Shown: one piece after another, positions 54,699 through 64,000 of the stretch
How positions within the stretch are numbered: the stretch's first letter is position 1
How the letters are laid out: every line of letters begins with the position of its first letter
DNA from: Rhizobium sp. Root1220
GTDB lineage: Bacteria > Pseudomonadota > Alphaproteobacteria > Rhizobiales > Rhizobiaceae
DNA: 64,000 nucleotides
Reading direction: 5' to 3'
Assembly (NCBI RefSeq): GCF_001426265.1
Contig: NZ_LMDG01000036.1
Coordinates: 163,534 to 227,533, forward strand
Made by a program: the position numbers and the translations under genes
The notes under the pieces: model-generated
What the model was told of the DNA's origin: nothing
Databases searched by the model: none
What the model saw: only the letters and a program-made list of their open reading frames with translations

Positions 54699-55451
54699 AT
54701 GAAAGATCAAGCTTCCGTCCTTCGGGAAACGGATGGAGAGGCCCGCAAGCTCGCTCGCACGCTCCTCCGCTCTGCCCGCTATGCCGCAATTGCCGTTCTC
54801 GACCCGGAGAGCGGCTTCCCCTTTTCAAGCCGCGTCCTGCTCGGCACCGACATCGATGGCGTACCCGTCATTCTCGTGTCCGGCCTGTCGACGCATACGC
54901 GCGCGCTTGACGCTGACCGCCGCGCTTCGCTGCTGACCGGCGAACCCGGCAAGGGCGATCCCCTCGCTCATGCACGGCTGACGACGCAATGCCTGGCCGA
55001 ACCGGTGGAACGCGACACCGACGTTCACGCCCGAATTCGCGGTCGCTTTCTGAGCCGTCATTCAAAGGCGAAGCTCTATGTCGATTTCCCGGATTTTCGG
55101 TTTTTCAGGCTCGTACCGCAGTCAGCAAGCCTCAACGGCGGTTTCGGGCGGGCCTATGTTCTGGACGGCGAAGACCTGATGATTCGATCATCAGGCAACG
55201 AGGCGTTAGCAGCGCGGGCCGATGCGATAGTGCTAAATTTAATAGAAACCGACTCCGATCTCGCGAGGAGAGCGGCAGGCGCCAAGGCTGAAAAACGGAT
55301 AGATTGGCGCATTTGCGGGCTCGATTGTGCCGGAATTGACGTGATTTCGGGTGATTTCCTGGTGCGCTACGAATTCGACGAGGTTGCGGAAGGGGTCGAA
55401 GGCGCTTGTTCACACATATCTAACATAAAATACGCAATACCTGAAATTTAG
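54699..55451 (+). CDS. HugZ-like pyridoxamine-phosphate-oxidase-fold protein
   Basis: A 250-residue protein with a split-barrel N-terminal domain (RSARYAAIAVLDPESGFPFSSRV, then LSTHTRALDADRRASLL) and a C-terminal DUF2470-like part with FFRLVPQSASLNGGFGRAY. This is the pattern of HugZ-type proteins, some of which degrade or handle haem. I use the ATG at 54699; a GTG at 54693 is two codons upstream. It lies 32 bp after choV and may be cotranscribed with it. Confidence 0.82.
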   Translation: MKDQASVLRETDGEARKLARTLLRSARYAAIAVLDPESGFPFSSRVLLGTDIDGVPVILVSGLSTHTRALDADRRASLLTGEPGKGDPLAHARLTTQCLAEPVERDTDVHARIRGRFLSRHSKAKLYVDFPDFRFFRLVPQSASLNGGFGRAYVLDGEDLMIRSSGNEALAARADAIVLNLIETDSDLARRAAGAKAEKRIDWRICGLDCAGIDVISGDFLVRYEFDEVAEGVEGACSHISNIKYAIPEI

Positions 55452-55552
55452 CTATATACAATCTTGAGGCGCTGTTGATAGTTTTTGCCGTCCGACATTC
55501 TTTGGCAGGGCACGTGCGTTTTTGAAATTAGTTTCACATCAGAAAGACGATT

Positions 55553-55870
55553 ATGGACACAATTGATTTAGCCGCCCACGCAAACATTGCCGCCGCCCTC
55601 CTCTCCGCAATGGCCAATCCGAAGCGCTTGCTCATTCTCTGCAACCTCGTCAAGGGCGAAATTCCGGTCGGCGCGCTGGCAACGGAGGTTGGCCTCAGCC
55701 AGTCGGCACTGTCTCAGCATCTCTCGAAGCTGCGTGCGCAGAAGCTGGTCAAGACCCGCCGCGACGCGCAGACGATCTACTATTCCAGCAGTTCCGAAGC
55801 CGTCCTGAGAATTCTCGAAGCGCTCGAGGACATCTACGCCGTTCAGACGCGTATTCGCTCGGCTGCATGA
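55553..55870 (+). CDS. ArsR-family regulator, NolR-like
   Basis: A 105-residue winged-helix repressor. The core FLSAMANPKRLLIL-type segment (here LLSAMANPKRLLILCNLVKG), the recognition helix GLSQSALSQHLSKLRAQ and the wing RRDAQTIYYSSSSE closely match what I remember of rhizobial NolR, a repressor of nodulation and other genes. There is no metal-binding cysteine pair typical of ArsR/SmtB. The N- and C-termini are shorter than NolR, so it may be a paralog. Identity not verified by alignment. Confidence 0.85.
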   Translation: MDTIDLAAHANIAAALLSAMANPKRLLILCNLVKGEIPVGALATEVGLSQSALSQHLSKLRAQKLVKTRRDAQTIYYSSSSEAVLRILEALEDIYAVQTRIRSAA

Positions 55871-55964
55871 CACTAACGCCGGCATGACGTCGGCGTGAGG
55901 CCGCTCACAACGGAATGTTTCCGAAATGATGCGGCACCGGGTATTTCAGCACCTTAAAATTAAA

Positions 55965-55999
55965 CCGGACCGGCAAATCCAGAAGGTTTGCCGGTCCGG
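55965..55999. terminator. 13-bp perfect hairpin between the NolR-like gene and phoX
   Basis: CCGGACCGGCAAA (55965-55977) pairs perfectly with TTTGCCGGTCCGG (55987-55999) across a 9-nt loop. On the minus strand it is followed by TTTAATTTT and on plus by GCATTTTATC, so it can terminate both convergent genes. Confidence 0.8.
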
Positions 56000-56011
56000 G
56001 CATTTTATCGG

Positions 56012-57985
56012 TTAGCTACCGACAACGCCGTTGTTGCTGCGGCTCACAACCACCAGTGCCGGGCGGGCGGGCATGCCCGGCTTGAAGTCCGGCCAGTTGG
56101 TACCGGCATCCTCCATCGAGGTTGCATCTTCATTGTCCGCCATGCGCAACTCGCCAGGATGCTGCACCGAGAGGAAGACGCTGCCGCCGTCCGAAGTAAA
56201 GGTCGGAGAACAGCACTCCGAGCCAACCGGCGCGATGTAGAAGAGCTTGGGCAGCGCGCGGTTCGCGCCTTCGGTCTCCATCACGTAGACCGAATCCGCG
56301 ATGCCTTCCGGCGGCGGGCCGTCGGTGGTGACCCAGAGGCGTCCGGCCGGATCGACAGCAAGGTTGTCCGGATCGGTAAACCAGCCAGCGGACGTCGTGC
56401 CCGGATGGAACATCGCCTGATCCTCGGCCTTGGCGGGATCGCCGCAGAGAACGAACACATCCCATTTGAAACTGTCGGCCGCATAGTCTGGTTTCTCAGG
56501 CGAGCCCGGCGTCACCAACTCCAACAGATGGCCGTGCGGGTTCGGGCCGCGCGGATTGGCATCGTTGACCATCTCTTTCGCACTGTCGCCCTGGCCCTTC
56601 GGCAGACGGTCTTCGTTCTCCGTCATCGCCACATAGAGCTTGCCGGTACCAGGATGCGCAATGAAACCTTCAGGCGCATCCATCGGCGTGGCGCCGACGA
56701 GATCGGCCGCGGCGCGCGTTGCCAGCACCACGTCGGCCTGTGTCTTGAAGCCGGCTTCCGCCGTCAGCGGCCCCTGCCCGGCTATCAGCGGGATCCAGTG
56801 CATCGTGCCGTCGCTTTCGAACTTGGCGACCGACAGCGTGCCGTTGTCGAGCAGGTCCTTGTTGGCGGCGCGGTCGTTCGGGTTCCAGGCATCGCGAGTG
56901 ACGAAGCGATAGATATATTCGAAGTCGTCGTCATCACCCATGAAGACCACCACGCGGCCGTCAGGGGCGACGCAACATTGTGCGCCTTCGTGCGTCATGC
57001 GGCCGAGCGAGGTGCGCTTGACGGGCTTGGCGGTCGGATCGAATGGGTCGATCTCGACCACCCAGTCAAAGCGCATCCATTCGTTCGGCTCTTCCTCAAA
57101 CTTGAAGCGCGGCTCGACGCGGCTGACGGAATAGATGTCGTTTTCGTCCTCGTCCCAGCCCTGGCGTTCGACCAGTTCCTGGTTCGGCAGCTTCTTGTAG
57201 TCGCCAGCGAAAACGTCCATCGCGCCTTCTTCGCCCGAAAGCATCGTACCCCAGGGCGTGATGCCGCCATTGCAGTTCGAGATCGTGCCGAACACCACGG
57301 TTCCCGTCGGGTCGGCCTTGGTTTTCAGCCGGTCGTCGCCGGCAGCTGGACCGGAAATGCCGATTTCCGTGCTCATGTGGATGCGGCGATTATACTGGCC
57401 GTCTTTGACCACCGCCCACTTGCCGTCCGTCTTCTTCACTTCAAAGATCGACACGCCGAGCGCCGCCATGATGGCGCGGATCTGGTTGTCGTTCAGCTTC
57501 TCGCGATAGTCCTCGTCGGTCAGGCCCGGGAACATCAGGAAGGGCGTCGCATATTCATGGCTGACGACGATCAACCCGTGATCCGAGCTCTTCTCGCCCC
57601 AGGGCAAGGGTAGGAACTGCGTGAAGTCGTTGTTGTAACCGAACTGCCGCTCGGCAGCCTTGCCATCCAGCGTCGCGATGTCGAATTCGGGGCTGTCGGC
57701 AAACAACGCATCGCCCCAGCGCAGCAGGATCTGACGATCATAGCCTTCCGGCCAGTGGTCGGCGGTGTCGCGCACGCGCTTCAGTTCAGGAAAGGTCAGG
57801 CTGGAATCGGCAGCCTCGGCACGTGGCGCACCCAGCGCCGGCGCAAGTGCCGCGGCGCCCATGGCCGCAAGGAAGCCCTTGAGAACGCTGCGGCGGCGGA
57901 CGCCCTCTTCGAGAACGGCGCCGTAGCTGGGCGCGAATGCACGGCGCGGATTGGGACGCGCCCTCGTCTTCTGACGGTCAGACAT
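56012..57985 (-). CDS. phoX: PhoX-family alkaline phosphatase
   Basis: A 657-residue, Tat-exported, calcium/iron-type phosphatase of the DUF839 family. A twin-arginine signal with RRRSVLKGFLAAMG lies near residue 30-45. Family stretches include GLIVVSHEYATPF, NCNGGITPWGTMLSGEE, EWMRFDWVVEIDPFDP and RLWVTTDGPP. GGAG precedes the ATG at 57985 by 6 nt; a longer in-frame start at 58018 is unlikely. Probably induced by phosphate starvation, but only one pho-box half (CTGTCAT, minus strand, 58088-58094) is seen upstream. Confidence 0.92.
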   Translation of the reverse strand: MSDRQKTRARPNPRRAFAPSYGAVLEEGVRRRSVLKGFLAAMGAAALAPALGAPRAEAADSSLTFPELKRVRDTADHWPEGYDRQILLRWGDALFADSPEFDIATLDGKAAERQFGYNNDFTQFLPLPWGEKSSDHGLIVVSHEYATPFLMFPGLTDEDYREKLNDNQIRAIMAALGVSIFEVKKTDGKWAVVKDGQYNRRIHMSTEIGISGPAAGDDRLKTKADPTGTVVFGTISNCNGGITPWGTMLSGEEGAMDVFAGDYKKLPNQELVERQGWDEDENDIYSVSRVEPRFKFEEEPNEWMRFDWVVEIDPFDPTAKPVKRTSLGRMTHEGAQCCVAPDGRVVVFMGDDDDFEYIYRFVTRDAWNPNDRAANKDLLDNGTLSVAKFESDGTMHWIPLIAGQGPLTAEAGFKTQADVVLATRAAADLVGATPMDAPEGFIAHPGTGKLYVAMTENEDRLPKGQGDSAKEMVNDANPRGPNPHGHLLELVTPGSPEKPDYAADSFKWDVFVLCGDPAKAEDQAMFHPGTTSAGWFTDPDNLAVDPAGRLWVTTDGPPPEGIADSVYVMETEGANRALPKLFYIAPVGSECCSPTFTSDGGSVFLSVQHPGELRMADNEDATSMEDAGTNWPDFKPGMPARPALVVVSRSNNGVVGS

Positions 57986-58256
57986 GGTTTTCTCCGGTAT
58001 AAATGTGTTTAATTTCAAGCGCTTGCAGGAAATTTGAATTGGCTCAATGGGCCGGCAATTCCTGTAGCAAGGCGAGGCGAAGGCTTGATGACAGTTTCTT
58101 GTTCACCCCGGCAGAAGCGACACGGTCACCGCGGCGAGGTGCGGTTTCCGGGACATTTCCCGTTGACGCCTTGGGAAGCCCTGATAATTTGACCGGGCAG
58201 TAAAAATATGGGCCCAAACCGCCCGGGAACGGCCACTCAGCGGCCAGGAGAACAGC

Positions 58257-59582
58257 ATGTCCAACCGCCTCAATGCACCGAACGATCTTCGCGCCTTCTG
58301 GATGCCGTTTACGGCAAACCGCCAGTTCAAGAAGGAGCCACGCATGTTCGTCGGCGCCAAGGACATGTACTACACGACCCATGACGGTCGTCAGGTGCTG
58401 GACGGTACGGCGGGTCTCTGGTGCGTCAACGCCGGCCACTGCCGCCCCAAGATCACCGAGGCGATCGCCCAGCAGGCCGGCGAACTTGACTATGCTCCGG
58501 CCTTCCAGCTTGCCCATCCCAAGGCCTTCGAGCTCGCTAACCGCCTCGTCGACATCGCACCCGATGGCCTGGACCACGTCCTCTTCACCAATTCCGGTTC
58601 GGAGTCGGTCGAGACCGCGCTGAAGGTGGCGCTGGCCTATCACCGCGTGAAGGGAAACGGCTCGCGCTTCCGCTTGATCGGGCGCGAGCGCGGCTACCAC
58701 GGCGTCAATTTCGGCGGTATCTCCGTCGGTGGCATCGTCTCCAACCGCAAGATGTTCGGGACGCTGCTGACCGGCGTCGACCATATGCCGCACACCCATC
58801 AGCCCGACAAGAACCGCTTCACCCGTGGCGAGCCGGAGCATGGCGGCGATATCGCAACCGAACTCGAGCGCATCGTCACGCTCCATGACGCCTCAACCAT
58901 CGCGGCCGTCATCGTCGAGCCGGTTGCAGGCTCGACCGGTGTCCTCATCCCGCCGAAGGGCTATCTGCAGAAGCTCCGCGAGATCTGCACCAAGCACGGC
59001 ATCCTGTTGATCTTCGATGAAGTCATCACCGGTTTCGGTCGCCTCGGCGCCCCGTTCGCCGCCCAATACTACGACGTCAAGCCAGACATGATCACCACCG
59101 CCAAGGGCCTGACCAACGGCGTCATCCCGATGGGCGCCGTCTTTGTCACCTCCGAGATCCACGACGCCTTCATGACCGGTCCCGAGCACATGATCGAGTT
59201 CATGCACGGCTACACCTATTCCGGCAACCCCATCGCCTCCGCCGCGGCTCTTGCGACGCTCGACACCTACAAGGAAGAAGGTCTGCTGACGCGCGCCGCC
59301 GAGCTTGCCGACTACTGGGCCGACGGACTGCATTCGCTGAAGGATTGCCCCAACGTCATCGACATCCGCAATACCGGCCTGATCGGCGCCATCGAGCTCG
59401 ACCCGATCGCCGGCGAACCGACCAAGCGTGCCTTCACGGCCTTCCTGAAGGCCTACGAGAAGGGCCTGCTGATCCGCACCACGGGCGACATCATTGCCCT
59501 GTCACCGCCATTGATCATCGAGAAGCACCATATCGACGAGCTGTTCGGCAAACTGCGCGAGATTCTGCAAAACAACATCTAA
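58257..59582 (+). CDS. Omega-amino acid-pyruvate (class III) aminotransferase
   Basis: A 441-residue PLP enzyme. The N-terminal pattern (RAFWMPFTANRQFKKEPRMFVGAKDMYYTTHDGRQVLDG) is typical of beta-alanine or omega-amino acid:pyruvate aminotransferases. The PLP lysine lies in MITTAKGLTNGVIPMG and the Asp-Glu-Val motif in LIFDEVITGFGRLG. GGAG precedes the ATG. Followed by a strong terminator, so monocistronic. The exact amino donor is not determined. Confidence 0.92.
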   Translation: MSNRLNAPNDLRAFWMPFTANRQFKKEPRMFVGAKDMYYTTHDGRQVLDGTAGLWCVNAGHCRPKITEAIAQQAGELDYAPAFQLAHPKAFELANRLVDIAPDGLDHVLFTNSGSESVETALKVALAYHRVKGNGSRFRLIGRERGYHGVNFGGISVGGIVSNRKMFGTLLTGVDHMPHTHQPDKNRFTRGEPEHGGDIATELERIVTLHDASTIAAVIVEPVAGSTGVLIPPKGYLQKLREICTKHGILLIFDEVITGFGRLGAPFAAQYYDVKPDMITTAKGLTNGVIPMGAVFVTSEIHDAFMTGPEHMIEFMHGYTYSGNPIASAAALATLDTYKEEGLLTRAAELADYWADGLHSLKDCPNVIDIRNTGLIGAIELDPIAGEPTKRAFTAFLKAYEKGLLIRTTGDIIALSPPLIIEKHHIDELFGKLREILQNNI

Positions 59583-59595
59583 ACCGCCACAACCA

Positions 59596-59639
59596 AGGCC
59601 CGTTTTTGTCGATATGGCAAAATCGGGCCTCATTTTTTT
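59596..59639 (+). terminator. Terminator after the aminotransferase gene
   Basis: AGGCCCG (59596-59602) pairs with CGGGCCT (59624-59630), followed by CATTTTTTT. The loop is long (21 nt) with possible inner TTTTG/CAAAA pairing. Confidence 0.8.
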
Positions 59640-59836
59640 ATCTTCTTGCGTAAACCTCGGTAAATTCCTAAGAAACTTGCCGTGCATCCCTCGAAGCCAA
59701 ACATGGCAGTGGGCTGCATTTGCCGCGCGCAATCCGTCGTCTCTTGGCGCATCCCCATGAGGGCTGTTGTACGACCTGGGTTCGTCGCTTCGGCAGAGAA
59801 GTCGCGGGTTAGAAACCCCACCCAAGGAGATAGAAA

Positions 59837-60943
59837 ATGAAGCTGAAGTCATTGTCGGGAGCGACGCTGGTTGCCTCCCTCGCTTTCGCGCCGCTCGCCC
59901 ACGCGGACATCACCATCGGCCTGATCGCACCGCTGACCGGCCCGGTCGCTGCTTATGGCGATCAGGTGAAGAACGGCGCCCAGGCTGCTGTCGACGAAAT
60001 CAACAAGAAGGGCGGCATTCTGGGCGAGAAGGTCGTCCTGAAATATGCCGACGACGCTGGCGAGCCCAAGCAGGGGGTTTCCGCCGCGAACCAGATCGTC
60101 GGCGACGGTATCCGTTTCGTGGTCGGCCCGGTGACGTCAGGCGTTGCCATTCCGGCCTCCGACGTGCTGGCCGAGAATGGCGTGCTGATGGTCACCCCGA
60201 CCGCCACAGCGCCGGACCTGACGAAGCGTGGCCTCGCCAACGTTCTGCGCACCTGCGGCCGCGATGACCAGCAGGCCGAAGTCGCAGCCAACTACGTCCT
60301 GAAGAACTTCAAGGACAAGCGCGTCGCGATCATCAACGACAAGGGTGCCTACGGCAAAGGTCTTGCCGACAGCTTTAAGGCCACGCTGAACGCCGGCGGC
60401 ATGAAGGAAGTCCTCGACGACGCACTCAGCCCGGGCGACAAGGACTTCAGCGCGCTGACCACCCGTCTCAAGGCCGAGAAGGTGGACGTTGTCTACTTCG
60501 GCGGCTACCACCCGGAAGGCGGCCTGCTTGCCCGCCAGTTGCATGACCTCTCTGTCAACGCAACAATCATCGGCGGCGACGGCCTTTCCAACAGCGAGTT
60601 CTGGAACATCGGCACCGACGCCGCCGCCGGCACCGTCTTCACCAACGCGATGGACGCGACCAAGAGCCCGGACTCCAAGGCTGCAGCCGACGCACTCTCG
60701 GCCAAGGGAATCCCGGCGGAAGCCTTTACATTGAACGCTTATGCCGCCGTGGAAGTCATCAAGGCCGGCATCGAAAAGGCCGGCAGCGCCGAAGACGCTG
60801 AAGCTGTCGCAACGGCGCTCAAGGCCGGCGAACCCGTCTCAACGGCCATCGGCAAGCTGACATACGGCGAAAGCGGCGACCTCTCCTCGCAGAGCTTCGC
60901 GCTTTACAAGTGGGAAGCCGGCAAGATCGTCCCGGCCGAATAG
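59837..60943 (+). CDS. Branched-chain amino acid ABC transporter binding protein
   Basis: A 368-residue periplasmic LivJ-type protein with a signal peptide (about 1-23, ending AHA-D). The ligand-domain signatures are [40 protein letters not shown] and [31 protein letters not shown] precedes the ATG. No permease or ATPase genes follow it (a terminator and a deaminase gene do), so it works with transporter subunits encoded elsewhere. Confidence 0.93.
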   Translation: MKLKSLSGATLVASLAFAPLAHADITIGLIAPLTGPVAAYGDQVKNGAQAAVDEINKKGGILGEKVVLKYADDAGEPKQGVSAANQIVGDGIRFVVGPVTSGVAIPASDVLAENGVLMVTPTATAPDLTKRGLANVLRTCGRDDQQAEVAANYVLKNFKDKRVAIINDKGAYGKGLADSFKATLNAGGMKEVLDDALSPGDKDFSALTTRLKAEKVDVVYFGGYHPEGGLLARQLHDLSVNATIIGGDGLSNSEFWNIGTDAAAGTVFTNAMDATKSPDSKAAADALSAKGIPAEAFTLNAYAAVEVIKAGIEKAGSAEDAEAVATALKAGEPVSTAIGKLTYGESGDLSSQSFALYKWEAGKIVPAE

Positions 60944-60969
60944 GCACAGGGCTTTAGACAGGCAATCGA

Positions 60970-60997
60970 CCGGGCGCCCTCATCGGCGCCCGGTTTT
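60970..60997 (+). terminator. Terminator after the binding-protein gene
   Basis: CCGGGCGCC (60970-60978) pairs with GGCGCCCGG (60985-60993) followed by TTTT. Located 27 bp after the stop. Confidence 0.85.
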
Positions 60998-61090
60998 CGT
61001 TTGTGGACGCCGTGCGCACGTGCCTCGGCCAGCCTCGCTTTGCCGCGCGCATGGGCTATAGTCCACCAAACGTGCAGAACGAGGAAGCCC

Positions 61091-62788
61091 ATGACCGCCA
61101 AGCTCGAACGTCTCATCGACCAGGGAACCGGCCGCGAGCCAGCCGATATCGTCCTGAAAGGCGGGCGCTTTTTCGATCTGGTGACCGGTGATTTGGTACA
61201 GTCCGATATTGCCATCTGCGGCGATAGCATCGTCGGCACTTGCGGCAGTTACGAAGGCGTGACGGAAATCGACATATCGGGCCGGATTATCGTACCCGGC
61301 TTTATCGATACCCACCTGCACATCGAATCCTCGCTCGTTACCCCGCACGAATTCGACCGCTGTGTCCTGCCTTACGGCGTCACCACAGTCGTCTGCGATC
61401 CGCACGAGATCGCCAACGTCCTCGGCACGGAAGGCATCCAGTATTTCCTGGATTCGGCGCTGGAGACGATCATGGACATCCGCGTCCAGCTCTCCTCCTG
61501 CGTACCGGCCACCCACCTAGAGACGTCAGGCGCCGACCTGCCGATCGAAAAGCTGCTGCCCTTCCGCGACCACCCGAAGGTCATCGGTCTGGCCGAGTTC
61601 ATGAACTTCCCGGGCGTGATCCACAAGGATCCGATCTGTCTGGCCAAGCTCGAGGCCTTCCAAGGCGACCATATCGACGGTCATGCGCCCTTGCTCAGAG
61701 GCAAGGATCTCAACGGCTACCTCGCCGTCGGCATCCGCACCGAGCACGAATGCACCACGGCCGAAGAAGCCCTGGAGAAGATCCGCAAGGGTATGCACAT
61801 CCTCGTGCGCGAGGGCTCCGTCTCCAAGGATCTGGCCGCCCTGACGCCTATCATCACTGAGCGCCTGTCCCCCTATCTGGCGCTCTGCACCGACGACCGC
61901 AACCCGCTCGATATCGCCGAGCAGGGCCACCTCGACTACATGATCCGCACCGCGATCAAAAACGGTGTGGAGCCGCTCGCTGTGTATCGCGCCGCGTCGA
62001 TCTCGGCTGCTCGCGCCTTTCGCCTGAGCGACCGCGGTCTTGTCGCGCCCGGCTGGCGCGCCGACCTTGTCGTCATCGACAGCCTGGGAAATTGCAAGGC
62101 GGAAATGGTCTTCGCGGCCGGACGCCGCGTCACGACCGAACTCTTCGCCACCCGCAAACCGATATCGCCGGTCGGCCTCGACAGTGTCAAGGCGCGCACA
62201 GTCAACGCCGCCCATTTCGGTGTACCCGTTGCCGACGGAGAAACGCCGGTTATCGGCGTCATGCCCGGCAAGATTATCACCGAGCATCGCCGCTATCGCC
62301 TGCCGGTCAAGGGCAACCAGACAGCCGTGGACCTTGCCAACGATATCATCAAGGTCGCCGTCATCGAGCGGCACGGCAAGAACGGCAACCACGCCAACGG
62401 ATTCGTTCAGGGCTTCGGCCTGAAGAAAGGCGCGATCGCCTCCACGGTCGGCCATGACAGCCACAACATCTGCATCGTCGGCGTCAGCGAGGATGACATG
62501 GCCTTGGCCGCCAACCGCCTCGGCGAGATCAACGGGGGCTTTGTCGTCGTCGAGGACGGCAAGGTCACCGGCGAAATCGCCCTGCCGATTGCCGGCCTGA
62601 TGAGCCTGGAACCCTACGAGACGGTTCGCGATACGCTCCACGATCTGCGAAAATCGGCCTATGCGCTGGGTACGACGCTCGAGGAGCCATTCCTTCAGGT
62701 CGCCTTCCTGCCACTGCCGGTCATCCCGCACCTGAAGATATCCGATATGGGAATGGTCGACGTCGACAAATTTGCGCTCATTGGATAG
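61091..62788 (+). CDS. ade: Adenine deaminase
   Basis: Hydrolyses adenine to hypoxanthine and ammonia (purine salvage). The 565-residue amidohydrolase has the metal motif [12 protein letters not shown] (about residue 75-86), [18 protein letters not shown], and the C-terminal [32 protein letters not shown] precedes the ATG at 61091; a longer in-frame start at 61001 has no ribosome site. Convergent with a nucleoside deaminase gene 91 bp further on. Confidence 0.95.
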   Translation: MTAKLERLIDQGTGREPADIVLKGGRFFDLVTGDLVQSDIAICGDSIVGTCGSYEGVTEIDISGRIIVPGFIDTHLHIESSLVTPHEFDRCVLPYGVTTVVCDPHEIANVLGTEGIQYFLDSALETIMDIRVQLSSCVPATHLETSGADLPIEKLLPFRDHPKVIGLAEFMNFPGVIHKDPICLAKLEAFQGDHIDGHAPLLRGKDLNGYLAVGIRTEHECTTAEEALEKIRKGMHILVREGSVSKDLAALTPIITERLSPYLALCTDDRNPLDIAEQGHLDYMIRTAIKNGVEPLAVYRAASISAARAFRLSDRGLVAPGWRADLVVIDSLGNCKAEMVFAAGRRVTTELFATRKPISPVGLDSVKARTVNAAHFGVPVADGETPVIGVMPGKIITEHRRYRLPVKGNQTAVDLANDIIKVAVIERHGKNGNHANGFVQGFGLKKGAIASTVGHDSHNICIVGVSEDDMALAANRLGEINGGFVVVEDGKVTGEIALPIAGLMSLEPYETVRDTLHDLRKSAYALGTTLEEPFLQVAFLPLPVIPHLKISDMGMVDVDKFALIG

Positions 62789-62879
62789 ACAACGGAAGCG
62801 GCACGGAGCAGACGACAGGCGTCCGAGTATCTCACCTCGGCGATCTATATTGCCGCAATCACCATCTTCCGGCGTTGAT

Positions 62880-63353
62880 CTAAGCCTTACCCAGATGCTT
62901 CGGCCAGAATTCATGATGGACTTCGGCGGATTCGTCTTCGAGGTTCGTGGGGCCAACCACGGTGACGATGCGCGCGCCGGTTTGCAGCACAGCCCGGCTC
63001 GGCACGTTCAATCCGATCCCTGCGATCTCGCCAAGCCGCACTTCCGAGCACGCAAACACCATTCGCCCGATGCCCGACCAGTAGATCGCCCCGGAGCACA
63101 TCGCGCACGGCTCCGTGCTGGTGTAGAGCGTGCAGTCAGCCAGAGAGGCAGTGTCGTATTGCCGCGCTGCCAGTCTGATCAGGTTCATCTCGGCATGGTT
63201 CGTCATATCGTGGCCGGTGTAGACGCTGTTTTCGGCGCGCAGGATTACTTCACCTTCCTTCACCAGAACCGAGCCAAACGGTTCGTCGCCGTGTTCCATC
63301 GCGGATTTCGAGAGCGCAATCGCTTCCCGTAAAAACGGCTCGTGGTTTTCCAT
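62880..63353 (-). CDS. Nucleoside deaminase (cytidine/deoxycytidylate deaminase fold)
   Basis: A 157-residue zinc deaminase with HAE at residues 53-55 (NHAEMN) and PCAMC at 82-86 (TEPCAMCSGAIYW), the standard catalytic set. The family includes guanine, cytosine and adenosine deaminases, and substrate cannot be fixed. Start at 63353 with GGGGG 6 nt upstream; a longer in-frame start at 63413 is unlikely. Near adenine deaminase, so a purine role is plausible. Confidence 0.9.
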   Translation of the reverse strand: MENHEPFLREAIALSKSAMEHGDEPFGSVLVKEGEVILRAENSVYTGHDMTNHAEMNLIRLAARQYDTASLADCTLYTSTEPCAMCSGAIYWSGIGRMVFACSEVRLGEIAGIGLNVPSRAVLQTGARIVTVVGPTNLEDESAEVHHEFWPKHLGKA

Positions 63354-63482
63354 CAGCGTCCCCCTGAAATGCTGGCGCGAGATGATTTTGCCTTGAATCG
63401 GAGCGATTTCCAAGGGGCTGCAAATAGGACAGGCCGGCGATCCATATCGCCGCTACCGCATCTTCTGGCTCGGATCAAAGCG

Positions 63483-64000
63483 TCATGGGCCGGGCGAGAC
63501 GTCGATGCGAGCACAAAAGCCATCCAGTGCCCCGACCTTGACTGAACCCGCTGCTGCCGTCCCGCCTGCCCCCGGCATCGCCAGCCGCTCGCCGATCACC
63601 ATGCCGACCGGCAATCGGAACATCGCCGGCTGTCGCGTCAGGTTGAATACGAAAAGTAACGTCTCGCTGTCCTTCGTTCGCGTGAACGCCAGCAGATCCT
63701 GATTGGTTTCGATGAACTCCATCGTGCCGTCATGCAGCGACGGGTGATGTTTGCGGAAGGCGAGAGTCTCCCGGTAATGGTTGAGCACCGAATGCTGGTC
63801 GTTTTCCTGCGTATCAACGGAAAGGGCGGCCTGCTCGTAGGGCACCGGCAGCCAGGATTTCTCCGCTGTCGTAAAACCCGCATGCGCCTTTGCAGCCTCC
63901 CATGGCATCGGCGTGCGGCACCCGTCGCGTCCCTTGAAGGCCGGCCAGAAACGGATGCCGTAGGGATCGCGCAGATCCTCGAAGGCAAGCTCGGCCTCCG
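63483..64000 (-). CDS. Alpha-glucosidase/alpha-amylase family, C-terminal part (cut by window edge)
   Basis: The frame runs off the right edge; only the last 172 residues are here. The order GRDGCRTPMPWEAAKAHAGFT, then VDTQENDQHSVLNHYRETLAFRKHHPSL and a beta-sandwich domain with LLAFTRTKDSETLLFVFNLTRQPA is that of GH13 alpha-glucosidases (AglA-type), so sucrose, trehalose or other alpha-glucosides are possible substrates. Its upstream operon lies outside the window. Confidence 0.88.
   Translation of the reverse strand, partial: EAELAFEDLRDPYGIRFWPAFKGRDGCRTPMPWEAAKAHAGFTTAEKSWLPVPYEQAALSVDTQENDQHSVLNHYRETLAFRKHHPSLHDGTMEFIETNQDLLAFTRTKDSETLLFVFNLTRQPAMFRLPVGMVIGERLAMPGAGGTAAAGSVKVGALDGFCARIDVSPGP

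Noticed and set aside
55988-57613. 541-codon plus-strand open frame antisense to phoX
   Set aside because: Shadow of the PhoX gene; no recognisable protein features.
61526-62956. 476-codon minus-strand open frame over adenine deaminase
   Set aside because: Antisense to a gene with full amidohydrolase motifs; composition is shadow-like.

Overview
The window reads as an ordinary, densely coded chromosomal stretch of a Rhizobiaceae alphaproteobacterium (Sinorhizobium/Ensifer, Rhizobium or a close relative). The reasons are the high-GC codon usage; the fused trpE(G) gene with a WWW-containing trpL leader; the choXWV choline transporter; a NolR-like ArsR regulator; TGA-N9-TCA (RirA/IRO-type) iron boxes before a haem receptor; and a gene order (leuA, clpP, queF, CDF, trpE(G), haem receptor, choXWV) that I recall as similar to the S. 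meliloti chromosome but could not check. I saw no rRNA, tRNA, CRISPR array, insertion sequence, prophage or plasmid replication gene.

Layout. 1-3.6 kb: end of an unknown gene, apt, and the cytochrome bc1 operon petABC (minus strand). 3.9-9.0 kb: a membrane-anchored endonuclease/exonuclease/phosphatase-fold protein and two paralogous ABC exporters around a small ribbon-helix-helix gene. 9.4-13.7 kb: trmL, a Na/Pi cotransporter, hemF and small unknown genes. 13.7-16.2 kb: a minus-strand cca-nudix-DUF1285 operon. 16.4-23.6 kb: a plus-strand MoxR-DUF58-DUF4159-membrane protein-GNAT operon. 23.6-30.4 kb: an MFS carrier, acetyltransferase, glutathionyl-hydroquinone reductase, nudix, metallophosphoesterase, TPR protein and an ECF-like sigma/anti-sigma pair. 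30.5-41.7 kb: leuA with a newly noticed leader peptide (leuL), a BenE transporter, methyltransferase, clpP, DUF2076, queF, CDF exporter, DUF2277, a DJ-1/PfpI protein, and trpE(G) with trpL and its attenuator. 41.7-51.5 kb: a TonB haem receptor, extensin-like protein, fhs, a YqhA-type protein, a LuxR solo, DUF2333 and coiled-coil proteins, and tdk. 51.7-64 kb: choXWV, a HugZ-like protein, NolR-like regulator, PhoX phosphatase, omega-aminotransferase, amino-acid binding protein, adenine deaminase, nucleoside deaminase and the end of an alpha-glucosidase-type gene.

Functional threads: respiration and haem (petABC, hemF, haem receptor, HugZ-like protein); amino-acid biosynthesis under leader-peptide control (leuA, trpE(G)); purine and nucleotide salvage (apt, adenine deaminase, nucleoside deaminase, tdk); RNA modification (trmL, cca, queF); phosphate (Na/Pi cotransporter, PhoX); and choline/osmolyte uptake.

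The most interesting signals are regulatory. trpL and the unlabelled leuL ORF share the same promoter geometry: a 17-bp spacer, then 7 nt from the -10 hexamer to the AUG. This predicts leaderless leader-peptide mRNAs for both. Also notable are two IRO-type boxes upstream of the haem receptor, one lying on its -35 element, and several long perfect inverted repeats in intergenic regions.
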